Shown: positions 21,287 to 33,300 of the stretch, piece after piece | Layout of the letters: the number at the start of each line of letters is the position of its first letter | Position numbering within the stretch: position 1 is the first letter of the stretch | Origin: Pristionchus mayeri | Lineage: Eukaryota; Nematoda; Chromadorea; Rhabditida; Neodiplogasteridae | Length of the DNA stretch: 64,000 bases | NCBI GenBank assembly: GCA_036245805.1 | Contig: BTRK01000004.1 | Span: 4,278,001 to 4,342,000 of the forward strand | Reading direction: 5' to 3' | Notes under the pieces: generated by a model | Database searches by the model: none | The model's input: the letters and a program-made list of their open reading frames with translations, nothing else | Told to the model about the DNA's origin: nothing | Position numbers and translations under genes: made by a program

Positions 21287-22463
21287 CGCTGGCGACGAAG
21301 GAGAAGGGCGAGAATGAGGAGAGAGAGAACATCTCGTGGTCGATCACGTCGCCCACATGCAAATAAGTGGTAGGTAAATGCGATATTACTTGCACTTTGT
21401 AGTTAATGCTCTGAACAATGGTCATCGCAAGGGTTTATCATCGAATGGAGCGATCCTCAAAATATCACTAAGATGAACGTTGCTTCGGACACATCAATAC
21501 GGCCATTCATTGTGGGGAATTCCTCACCTCGCTTTTGTTCGCATGCCCACTTCTGCAAAAGCCCGCACATTTCCCAAAAATGTGTGCGCTTTTTCGCGGG
21601 ACATTTGAATAATGGGCGGAGCGATACCATCATATTGCGTCACGATGATTTTTGTTAGTTTAAACCGATGATTTACATTTATCATAAATCTGTGTAATGT
21701 TATTAAATGTAAATTGCGCAATTTTTCAACAAGCGCTTCCATAAATGCTCACGAAAAAGTCATACGCAACGCGGCCACGCGTAGCCGTTGACTACAAACT
21801 ACAAGAAATTCCCTGATTCAATGTGTCTCGTACGGAAAAGAGAGCCGTATGTTTTTCCCGGAAAAGTGCCCTGGAAGGGAGCGAGTGGAAGACCGTGCAT
21901 CAAGCTTTTACCGGCAGTTTTGATCTTTACGCGTAAAGACGCTTTATATCAAGTATTACTATTTACCTATTCTGTGCGATAACATTCGAGAATAAGACTT
22001 ACTCGAGCTTGTCCCTGACGGTCAGACAACGAGCACGTTGGAAGTTCAGTAAAATCGTGCTCCATACCTGAAACTAGAAGAATTAGAAAGAAACTCGATT
22101 TCGGCAAATATAACTACTCTAGCCTCCAATATTCTTGTGAATCTAGACTCTTGGAATGTGCAGACATCAACCAACAACAATATATTTGAAAATAAACGTC
22201 AATAACACAATGAATCTGCGGAAGGAAATCAATTTACCTTAGCATCAAAGTTGAAAGTACGGTATACATATTTTCCATGATGCATGTGCGCCCCAACGAA
22301 CTCGACCAATCGCGAACTGAAGAAAGCGCGAGCTACGGTAGATTTAAACGATGCATCGCGACGGCTCTTCGGTTTCCTCGTCTATTTATTGATTTTTTTA
22401 AACATTTTTTTGTTTTCGTTGTGTTTGCAAATAGTGCGTTAACATCATGCCATTGTAGGCATC
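21287..22463. other. Divergent promoter region between SLC6-type gene and PC4 homologue
   Basis: Separates two genes that point away from each other, so it should carry both promoters. I see no further gene; short frames at 21473-21982 have no family resemblance. No specific operator or TATA site can be supported. Confidence 0.5.
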
Positions 22464-24025
22464 ATGAGTGATAGTGATAGTGAGTCCGAGCTTCAGCCTA
22501 AGAAGGTCGACAAGAAGAAGAAGGTCCAGAAGAGAGTAAGCTTTGTCTATTTGTTTGTTTTAACGGGTTGTTTCCATTTCAATTGACTGGAATATGACAG
22601 GTCCCATTCATGCTTGCATTGCTATTTTGCTTGAGCATGTTAGTTAATTTGCCCGACTTCTGGTTTTTTTTCCAATTCAGATATGCTCTATAATCGATTA
22701 TATATTGTTAGGAAGCCTCCTCTTCTGGCGACGAAGGAGTCTCCGATCCGACTCCCCTCAAGAAGAAGACGAAAACCGAAGATGGGACTACTACCATTAA
22801 GAATGCAGAGGGAGTCGAGGTTTGATTTCTTTCGATGGCCGTTTGACGGTCCGTTTAGATGTTACCACTTATTCGGTAAAAAACAGCGACTGCTTTCGCT
22901 GTAAAAAATGTTTGTAAAACTTTTTGTATTCGGTTTATTCAGATAATATTTATTTTACCATAAGTACATCACCATTACTATATAAAACGTATCTGCTCAA
23001 CTCCCATCATTACCTGCATTAGATACTTGTAAATGGTGATAACTGCTTATTCTTCCAGCATACATAGTATAATAATATTGCAAATGAATATTACTTTTTT
23101 CAGATGGTCGAGATCGGCAAGATGAAGTACGCGTGCGTCCGCTCCTTCAAGGGCCAGACGTACATCGACATCAGGGAGTACTACATGGATAAGGTGAGCT
23201 TGTAATTTCTCTCATTGCTCACATCTGGCTTAGATTTGTTTAGAAGTCATCGTATAAAACTGGGTTTTATATAAAGAAAGTACTTTTATACGACTGGGAG
23301 GGATAGAGGTTGGGTTGCGAAAAAATAGTGTCGCCAATAATTATTATGTTGTTAAATGCAGTTTCTTTCATTGGTTTTTTTTCAGAGAAAATTGCAATAT
23401 AATCTTTGCGGTACATATTTTGAGTGAACAGGTTGTTGAGCTTGATTTGTCAGAGGAATTTGAATCAGCGTTCTTGTTTTTAAAGTTACCCAACACCCTT
23501 GAAAATGCCTTCCTATATTATTTAACAATGTAATAGGATGGGCTCTAATTAATTAAACTGGAATAATGAAAATAATAGAAAATCAATATTTGCAACAATG
23601 TAGAGCCGCAAAGTTTCAGTCTGAGTTGCCTGATCACGCCCGCTCTCTCTCTTTTACATACTCTCTCGCTCGTTTTGTCGTGATCAGGGTACTCCCGCCA
23701 ATTCAAATTATTTTCATGGGTGTTGGGAAACTTTAAGGAAATATTTAGAATAGCTTCACATAATTGCACTGATTAGGTGCATCTTAAATTTAGATGTTCT
23801 CTCTTAATATTATCAAAATGTTAATATCATTGTTATCAAAAATATTCTTTTTTTTCTGTAATTGCAAGGATATTAATGGAAGAGAAGATAGTAGATATGC
23901 TATTCGTATCGTTGCAGGACGGTCAGATGAAGCCGGGGAAGAAGGGCATCTCTCTCAGCACTGAGCAGTACGCCAACTTCAAGAAGACCATCGGATACAT
24001 CGATGGGAAGCTCGCCAATGCCTAA
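22464..24025 (+). CDS. PC4/SUB1-type transcriptional coactivator p15
   Basis: Single-stranded-DNA-binding nuclear coactivator that helps RNA polymerase II initiation and re-initiation. Four exons (22464-22535, 22712-22819, 23104-23193, 23918-24025) give exactly 378 nt, or 125 residues plus stop. The N-terminal half is an acidic/Ser-rich and Lys-rich tail ([31 protein letters not shown]), as in human PC4. The C-terminal PC4 fold follows: [38 protein letters not shown] and [13 protein letters not shown]. This is the standard 'r.v.v..fkGk..vdIREyy....g...PgkKGIsLs..qw..l' pattern. All introns are phase 0. The next gene starts about 300 bp downstream on the same strand, an operon-like distance. 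Confidence 0.95.
23628..23697. repeat. Short inverted repeat around CT-rich core, intronic
   Basis: CCTGATCACG on the left and CGTGATCAGG on the right enclose a CTCTCTC-rich core (CTCTCTCGCTCG) similar to the core of other hairpins in the window. Only the ends pair, so this may be a decayed relative. It lies in the third intron of the PC4 gene. Confidence 0.5.
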
Positions 24026-24312
24026 TCACTGTTGCCGCACCCCATCTTACCCTATATTGTTATTTCGACGATCTCCTGCTATCACGGCTTGTAAATCCCG
24101 TTAGCAATTGGCTGATTCCTCCGGTTACACATTCAATTATCTGTAAACATGCGATAAAGCGATGCTCGCAGAGTGTTTGTGTCAAACGCAGTGTAGTCAC
24201 GTCCCTGTCGTGCTGTGTGTATCTGTGTGTCGTGTGTGCTGCAGCTAGAAATCGATTCAGTTCATGCCTTGCATATCTTGTGTTGTGCCGCGCCCTTGTC
24301 CTGGCAGATGTC

Positions 24313-24324
24313 TTCGTGTTGCAG
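24313..24324 (+). promoter_or_regulatory. Candidate trans-splice acceptor for the downstream operon gene
   Basis: The text CTTCGTGTTGCAG ends one base before the GATGGATGAG start of the PTIP homologue and resembles a nematode splice acceptor. Lying about 300 bp after the PC4 stop with no obvious separate promoter, it could receive an SL2-type leader. Using it sets the start at ATG 24326 and excludes the in-frame ATG at 24308. Confidence 0.5.
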
Positions 24325-24325
24325 G

Positions 24326-27300
24326 ATGGATGAGAACTTATGGCAGATGCAGATAGACGCCGCCTCCTCCCCACACAAGTCTGCTTCAGGTGGGTCAATT
24401 ACGTCTGCTCTTATCCTTCTGTGGTAGTTTGCAATCTCTGGATTTGCTGGGGTACTGTGTGCAAAAGTGCAATTGAATGGTCACTCCCGTGTTACGCTGC
24501 TTCCACTGCCCTTATTTGTACCAGTTGCTCTCCTCCTCGTGTAAGCGCACATTGCGGGACTCTGTCTACCATTTCTTGTCCTACTTCAGTCTGTGCGCCT
24601 ACATGTATTAGCTAACGTTAGGTGAGAGATCGCATAATACAGTAACCTAGGGAACGGTAGAAGTGGCGGAAGGTTGGATAGACAACGAGGCTTTGACTTT
24701 CCCGACAGGCAAGGGAAGCAGCTATGCTGGAGGGGAGAGGGAGTACAACGGGGGGAAAGGAGAGAGGTTGGAGGGCCAGCCGGGAGGGCGAGAGTGACAG
24801 AGACGCAGGACGCACTCGCGGCTGACGAGAGGCGCGCCGATCGTGTGGTCAACAGTGGAGGGCAGCGAGAGGCGAGAGGAGAGAGGGGCAGAGACGCAGA
24901 GGCAGAGGAAGGAATGGTTGTGGGTAAGAAGAAGGTTGCTATGTGGTCTGGACAACTGCGGCTGCTGCTGGTGTTGAATGCCGTGTCTGGTCGTGTGACA
25001 CTCTAGCGAGTACCTCGTCCCGCGCTTCCTTAAAGCCGCGTTTAATTACGTTTCGCAAAGCCCAATGCACTTTCTCGTCATGCAATCGAAGTCTAGACCG
25101 CTTTCACCTTGGCTTATTTATCTTGGAATCTTATGCATTTCTTCCTCTTCGTATTCCTTTTCATATCCTTCACTTTGGAGAGGGTATTTCAAAATTGCTC
25201 TTAATCTTTTGTTCATCACATTTCCGAAGATACGCAAAGTCCTTCCTTCCACTTTGATCCTCGGTTTCTAGCCAAACTTGTTGTGTTTAAACCTACTCTT
25301 ACCGTCTTAAGACTATATTTCAGCCGTAACTCCGGTCTCAATCACTGAAAGTGAGCAGCTGCAGCAGCTGCAGCACGTGCAGCAGTCTCCAAAGTGGAAC
25401 AACTACCAAGAGACCGCACTCGTCGTTCCCCCGCCACTCAACGGGTGAGAGCAACTGTGTCTCCTTGTCAATTGATCATCGCAGTATGCTTTAATTATAA
25501 AATGAAATGATATCAACTCTTGCCCCGCGTTTGAAAACATACTCAAGGCGGAACAACCTTTAACTCCAATTTAATCCATTATATGTTTGATTTGTTTGTA
25601 TGCTTACCATAACGGCCAAAGACCCAGAAAGATTAATCCATGTAATCCATGTCATATGACCGAACAGTAGTATTTGCTAATTCGTAAACTATTACCCATT
25701 TAAGTTTCACGATATGAACATTCCATCAGCGTTATCCAAAAAAGAGCATCTGGTTGTTCCAAAATTTATGTGCTGTATCGTAATCTGGATATTCTGCAGA
25801 GCGTACGCGCCTCTTCCTCCTCGTCCCAAGTACAACTCGCTGGCGGAGGCATTCGGAGTCCAGTCAGGAGGAGATCAGCCGCAGAAGCAACCACTCCACA
25901 ACGGAAGCAGCGCAGCCAATATGAGTCAGCACTTTCATTCCTTCCTTTATACTCTATTTTCTGAATTTGAGCCCATTATCATGTCTTTTTTTCAGTCATA
26001 TAACGCCCTGCATGTGTGAAATGAAAATTTGGGAAATAAATATCGTAATTTTTAGACAACGCACCGCCTATTCCGAGCAGTCCGCTCGCCTCTCCCCAAT
26101 CACAACTATCACAGGTAGCATATTTAATTAGTTTGTTGAGATTGTTCATTATTATTATTATTTTTGATCAACGAAACTTGGGAATTAATTAAATATCGCC
26201 AGATCGATAATACCGTAATCTCTCAGGGATTCGATGGTATGGCTCCGGCCGCCTCTCCCTTCCCACCACACATGCAGCAGTACTCGCAGCACGCGAGTCC
26301 CGTACCGATGAGTGCCAGTCCAGGTATACTGTGGCTCTAAATATTATCGATTTCCTATGATTTTCTTTTTTATTCGTTCCTGTCCACTCTTCCCCACCAA
26401 TGTCGAGTTGCCGTCAAAATGCCTTTTTTAGACACCGCACAAATCACAATCTAGCTAGAACCATCTCTTGATTACAGTGTGGCATTACTGAAATCTGAAT
26501 TATCTGACAATTTTGCTTTAGCTCATTCCTTCAGTTGCCTATATGCATTATGGGGGCAGAACTCGCTCTCTCTTCTCCCTTTGAAGTGCACGGGATGCCT
26601 CCTCCACAGTCTCCAGTGATGTCTCCTGCCCCTAATTCAGTCGGAGGAGCAGGAGGAGGAATGTACCCGCAGCCTCCCACTCCCCAGAGACCGACCATGG
26701 CCGGAGGCATGCCAATGACCCCCGGAGGAGGACAAATGGCACCACCCGGAACACCCGGAGGTCAGAGTTCCAGTCATTCCTTTCTGAATAGTTTTATCAT
26801 GACAACGAACGTGGTTAATCCTAGATTCTATACAGTGGTCGAAAAGTAAGTCCAAAATGACATAACGTGCCCGGTTTTTGGAGTTCGGACTAGTGCGAAA
26901 ATAGAAAACATACCCATTTTTAAAATCGATTTTTTGTTAAAATTGTAAAAACGTGCCCATTCTCAACGATTTCTTATTAAAATTTTAGAAATGTGCCCAC
27001 TTTTTAGAACATTAGTGACCTACTCTTTCGACTACTGATTCTATGTACTTATTGCTTGCATGTTTCTGAAGCTTTTAAATACTATTTCTAAAATATTCAT
27101 GTCAGATATTCATGTCACTGGAATACAGTGGTTCAAAATTATCCTAATAGTATAGAATTATTTATAGCGAGTTCGATGTCACTTTTGCCTGGAGCATTCA
27201 CTGGGCTACTAGATAGATGCTATCAATTATTGACTTGCATGCAAACAACTATTACTCTTTTCTATTGCAGGTTGTGGTCCAATGACTCCCCATCCGATGA

Positions 27301-30300
27301 CACCCCAATCGCAGCAGCAGATGCAGCAACAACAGCAAATGCAGCAGCAACAAATGCAGCAACAGCAGATGCAGCAGCAACAAATGCAACAACAACAAAT
27401 GCAGCACATGCAAATGCAGCAACAGTCCATGCAGCAAATGCAACAACAGCCCCAGATGGTAAGGGAAGAGTGCCGATTTCAGTACCCATCGACGTGTTTG
27501 ATAAGCTGACTATTTTTCTTGCAGATGCAGCAGCAGCAGATGGTGCAGCCGATGCAGCAGCCAGGAGGGATGCAGCCAGGGGGAATGCAACCAGGGCAGA
27601 TGCAGCCAGGCCAGATGCAACCTGGGCAGATGATGGGGATGCCACCTCAGGGACAGATGATGATGCAGGGTGAGCAGAGATAAATTAGGGCTGAAATACA
27701 CAGAGAAAAGCACAGGAAAAAAAGAGGAAAACTGTTTCATTTGTACATTTTCCCCTTGTTTTTCTAAAGTTATTCCAACGGTTTAATTTCTAATGCTTGC
27801 GATTGTAGGTCAGCAGCCGTACGGATATCCGCAAGCTGCTCAGCAGTGGCAACCCCAGCAGCAGGTTTTTTTTGTTTTTTTAAAGTTATTTATTTTATTT
27901 ATCGTACACCACATGGGCGCTTCATCAAGTGCAGAGTGTTCGAGAATATAGTTAGGGAAGTTGCTGTCAAATGATTTCTATAATAGTAATTACTAGAATA
28001 CCTCATGGTCGGTTGTGAGTGGAATTGGAGTTCATTCATTGGCATGACTGTTTTAGCCAGTTGATGCGATGTTAAAAATAGCTGTAAAGATCGGATCATT
28101 GAATGTTTTCCCAGCATACATTTGTCCTAAGATCCGATCTTTGCACTGCATTTTAACACCACATAATTCTTACAAAACCTTGTTCAGATGATGCCTCCTC
28201 ACTTCGTTCGCAAGCCGACCATGATGGGCGCTCCCCCGATGCAGGGAGGAACTCCCCCGCAACGAGTCATGATCCAACGAGTACCCTATCCCGCCACGCC
28301 AGGTACTGTCGCAGAGGGGATAGCGAGCAGCGGGAGTTTCTGTACTTTACTCGAATATTTTAGCTGAGAATATTCGAGTAAAGGCACCTTCAGTCTTCGA
28401 GACTCGGCTCGCGGGAGAACTGCTAGGGCTGTGCCAATTTTTAGTATCTGTGATCATTTTTCATTTCATAATAATTTTAAATACCATTTATTTGCAGGCT
28501 ACCCACAGGGTACGATGGCACCGCAGCAGCAGCCAATGCAGCCGATGCAGCCAATGCAGCAGATGCAGCAGCAGATGCCTGCGGGCGCGCAGTACGCTCG
28601 ACCGATGCCCCCGCAGTACCCTCAGATTGGTAGGAAGATTGTTTACTGCATGCTGGCCCATCATCGTGGGGTTCCACTGAATCGAAATAGTATATCTATT
28701 ATTTATTCAATTGACTAAATGTTTTGCGTTGGCAAAATATTTATGGTTCAAAATGTGCAAATCATAACTGTTGTTCACCATCACTTACAGCGGGACAACA
28801 AGGCGTGCCGGCGCCTCCGCCCGTCTACGGCTACCCGCAGGGAACTATGCCCGCACAGTCGCCAGTACCGTACCCCGGAGGCGGCACCGTACCCGGTGGT
28901 ATGCAGGTGCAGCAGGGCGCCGTGCCCCCACAGTACCCACAGCCGCAGCAACAGAGACAGGTACCGTTAACTGATTCAGATTTCAATAATTTGAAAACCT
29001 TGTTTTATGGAATGTTTTATCGACATCCTAGGATATTTGCAAGAGCTGCATAAACATTTAATGACAAGACTTACTAAGTTTTTAATACTTGCAATTCAAT
29101 CACGCATGCGTCCAGTCTTTGCCTTCAAAAACTTCTATTTTCCTTGCTTGTGACGATAGAAGGCAGCTAAGTACAATGGACAGTTGACATGGAGACTGAT
29201 TGTGATTCGAGTTGATAGGGGAGGGAAGGGGGGAAGAGGGAGGGGAAGCCGTGCATTTAGTGCCTATCGCTGGGCAGTGTTTCCATTGGCAACACGTCGG
29301 CTTAGCGGAAGGATTCGGATTAGAGTAGATGCTGATTGCTTGAATAGAGTTGATGGCTTCGAGAATTTTATAGCCTTGTTTTATCACGTCCGTTCGTTGG
29401 AATTTTGGAATATTTGTACCGCTGTACGGGTGCATTTCCCATCCGGCTTCCTCGCGCAGGCAATTGTGAAATACTTGTTGATCATGCGGAATAGTTCGGT
29501 GAATATAGCTCATTTATATCTAGGCAGAATGGGATGCATGAGACGGCACGAGTACTGTGGAAAGGCTACCCGATAGAGCATTCACTTCCCTATTTTCTCT
29601 CTCGGAGATACTGTAGTTTGTGTGGAGCTTGGATGATCGATCTGTCCTTTGCAGCCTGTGCAGCAGCAGCAGCCCGGTCAGATGCAGATGCGACCGTACA
29701 TGCAGTCGCCCCAGGGACCGCAGCAGATGATGGTGCCCGGACAGCAGCCAGGTACGGTAGACCGATCAATTGGGCTAGAGATTACGATCGAGAACTTATA
29801 TGAAAAAAATGATGTAGTTGATTGCATGGACTAGTATGAATCAGAGAATGTTTGGCTCGTTGCATGAATGGAGTTGTTGCTGTGTCTCCGAATAGGATTC
29901 GAGACACGATTGTAGTTATCGCGTTGAATCCGAATATCTCCATTAATCGAATGCTGATGTTTTCAGCTGTTTTGACGTTTCTTGATCTTCATAATCTTAA
30001 TCGATTTCAGAGCGATCGTTAAAGTCATGCGTTGAACGCACGCAATTATGGGCGGGCCCCTTCAATTAGCCGTTCCTTGATTGCGACTCGTGGCCTCCCA
30101 CTTGTGTAGCCATTAGTGATGGCAAAACTGCGCGCGCTCTCCTCGTTTTCCATGCTCTCTCGCTCTGTCTGACCGGCGAGAGAGCGTGTGAAACGAGGAG
30201 AGCGCGCGCAGTTTTGCCATCACTAGTAGCCCTACATGCTGCAATTGTACTGCCTCTTCGAGCAGCTCTTGCTTTTCTGCACTTTCAAGATACGTTGACA

Positions 30301-33300
30301 AATCGTTGAATGGCCGCACGCTTTTCATCCATCGTAGTGTTATTGTGGACTGATAGAAGTATCTGCGTGATTCCATCTAATATACCATGTGATGGACGAG
30401 ACACCAGAAGTGATAATCCGTTCCCATTTCCGCTCCAACCAAGGCGGTCAATAATTAGATTTTTTTGCATTCCTTCAGTTGTGAGGTGAAGTTGGTTCGC
30501 ATCTCTCGCTGCGAACTAATTATGCATAATCCCGCGCGCAGTTTTTATTCTCCTCGGGGATTCTCTCCTGTCTTTCTTTCTAGATCTTCCTCTGTTGAAC
30601 GAATGCGCTGATTGCTCGATTGTATCAGTATTTTTTTGCTGCAGCTTAACTGGTAACATAAATCGAATGGAGCTTAACCAGCAGTGAAACAGTATTCTCA
30701 TAATGTGGGTTGATGGTATTTTGTGAGATGTTTCATTGCACTTTGCATTGTGACAGTAGGAAGTGCTGAACATATGTCTGGTTCTCCTGATTATCATTTC
30801 TCTCACTCGTTCATTCTGCTCTCTCTCTCTCTCTCTCGCTGCTCGACGCAATCAGCGTTCAGTCTTTTCCCGTACGTTGATGGCTGAAAGAGAAGCAGAG
30901 AAGAAAGGGAAGGCAATCGAGAATATACGACTTTTCCGCATAACATAGGAGGCATTCGCCGTGCTCGATCGAGAACTCGCTTAGGTCTCATCTTGGCGTG
31001 ATTGTCACGTGCCTTAGTCGTAGTTCTTTTCATTGACATTCTACTTCCCTGAATTTACCCGCTGTTTATGTGCTACATTCTCGAAAACACGACTAGAATC
31101 GGCAGTCATGGAATGGAGAGGCAACATAGTCCGCAGACTATCACGCGAGTGCTACATCTATAGTCCGATTGCTGTCGTCATCTTTGTCAGACCACTTGTC
31201 GATTTGGCCTTACCGTCTAATGAATTGATCACGATGATCATACACTCATTCTTTGATTTTTGCTCGAGAGTATAGCCGCAGACTCGCACTCCTCATTACG
31301 AGTTGAGAAGAGCCAGGATAACAAGTTTTCCGTATCGCGCATACACTCTCACTTACTCTATCGTTTCGAGACAACATCTGGTCTCGAGATGCTCCCTATC
31401 ACTCCTCGAGAAGACGCCTCCTTCCCCTTCTTTCGAGTGCGGATTAGTCTGTAATCACGGGGTTCACTCGTGCAATCCCTTGGAAATCTATCCCATGTCT
31501 CTCGTTCTCACCATTCACATCGCCAGCTCCTTCCCACAGGTCTCATAAAACCCCCCTTTCCCTCGATCTCCTTCTCTCCTCGCTTCCTTCGGTATTTGTA
31601 GGCTACTTACTACTGATATTTCCCTTCTCCCTCTTTCAGATGTGGTGGTCTCAAGGAGACCGCCGTGTTGCGCATATTTGTATCTTCGTTCTACACGAGA
31701 CTGTCTGAATGTTGCAATCGATCGAACTATCGATTGCAGTCGTTTTCTTCTACTTGGTGCTGATATTCGTATATATTAGTATTCAGTATTTGAAGTGGCA
31801 AGAAGGCCTGTCCATTACCGGTCTCCTACTACTCATCAATCATGGTCTGCTCTCTGGGTGGATGGGGGTCATGAGACGGTTACTGTCTGTCCCTACCCAG
31901 CACCCATCATCTCTCTCTCTCTCTTCTCGTTCATGGACAGATGAGAGGGATGTCCACTGACCATCCAATATATGAGTGGGATGAAGCAGCAGATGAGGGA
32001 GAGGAGGAAAGGGGCAGGGGGTACTTAATTGTCCCCTCCTACTCCATCCTCTTCCTCTTCCCCTCTGCTACCACCCGTCCTGCGCTCTTCCTTCTCGATT
32101 CTGCCCTCTTACGATTCATAAAAAAAGTGAAAGACATCTTTAACTTTTGCTCAGCTTGGTGGTCCTCTTACCGGCTCACAAAGGAGATAGTTAAGTGATT
32201 GCATGCGTTCTTCTCAATGGCATTGTTTCTTTGGCAGACCGAATGGTTGCGGAAGATCATATTGGGTGGCATAGTGTGATGGAAATGGGGGAGTAATAGA
32301 ATGCGCCCATGCCGCCCACGTGTGATATTTTGTATAATTACATGTTAGCTATTACTGGAGAGCCGCCATAAATATGCACATCTCCAGAATGAATTTCAAT
32401 TTAAAACTAATTTGTTCCGATATCGCCCGCAACCGCATTTTCATAGGTTTGCGCATAAAAAATTCGCAGCTGAAAAGCGTGCTCCCTTATTAGCTGGTGT
32501 TTCACTGCCTCTGGCGTAAACGCTACCTGGGAATTTGTTTCCAAGCTTGCTCCATCTCCTCATTATTCTTCCCTCCCTAGACTTGCCGACGCTTGACAAG
32601 AACTTCGTAATTTTAATTAATAGGTGCATCATCAGGGTATTAGATGCAGAAATGGAGAAGCATTTTTTAAAAAATATTTCCTTTTCCCTAATTTTAAAAT
32701 TGGTAGTACACGCCTTGCCTCTCACACTTCTACTTGCTCTCGAAGCTCTCTTCCTTCTTAACTCGTGGTCTCCTTATTCCTTGACATTTCCTTCTTTCTA
32801 TCATCTCCTTTCGATTCCGCACGGCTGAGTCTATCTGCCAATTCGAGCTAGGCTCATAATCTAACGATGCTTTCGCAGCTGCGAGTGAATTCGATCTCGT
32901 ATTTGTACTGAACTATAAGAATACGATTGCTGGTAGGAATTTCTGTTAGAAGCCATAAACGAATCTGTACTTTTCCTTTGAGCTAGGCAACAAAGGGTCT
33001 TCCCTTCGGAAGAGATGGCCAATGAACTCATAAGGTCGGTTCTGTTCTCCTTCTTCCTCTCCAGTCTGCCTGCGACTCCTCATTACTCGGAGATTATCCT
33101 CCTCCTCCCCCGGCCTTTCCTTCCTTTCTCGCTTGATTCCATGCCTGTCTCTCCCTCCCGTGCGATCTCCCCCCCCCCCCCCCCATTGGATCTGTCCCTC
33201 TTCTCTCCGTGAGGCCTAATCATGGCCCCTTTCTCCCCCCCCCCCCCCCCTTCTCCCCTCCCTCTACTTCTCAGTGCCACCTGCACTATAACCCACTGTC

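Noticed and set aside
21473..22471. Short frames between the SLC6-type gene and the PC4 homologue
   Set aside because: None exceeds about 70 codons, no splice structure, and composition is not coding-like.
27128..27673. 181-codon frame rich in Ala/Thr/Asn (ATNAAAT...) on the plus strand, and Cys- or Leu-rich frames on the minus strand
   Set aside because: Out-of-frame readings of the CAG/CAA-rich exon of the PTIP homologue. The Gln frame fits the splice sites and the neighbouring exons.
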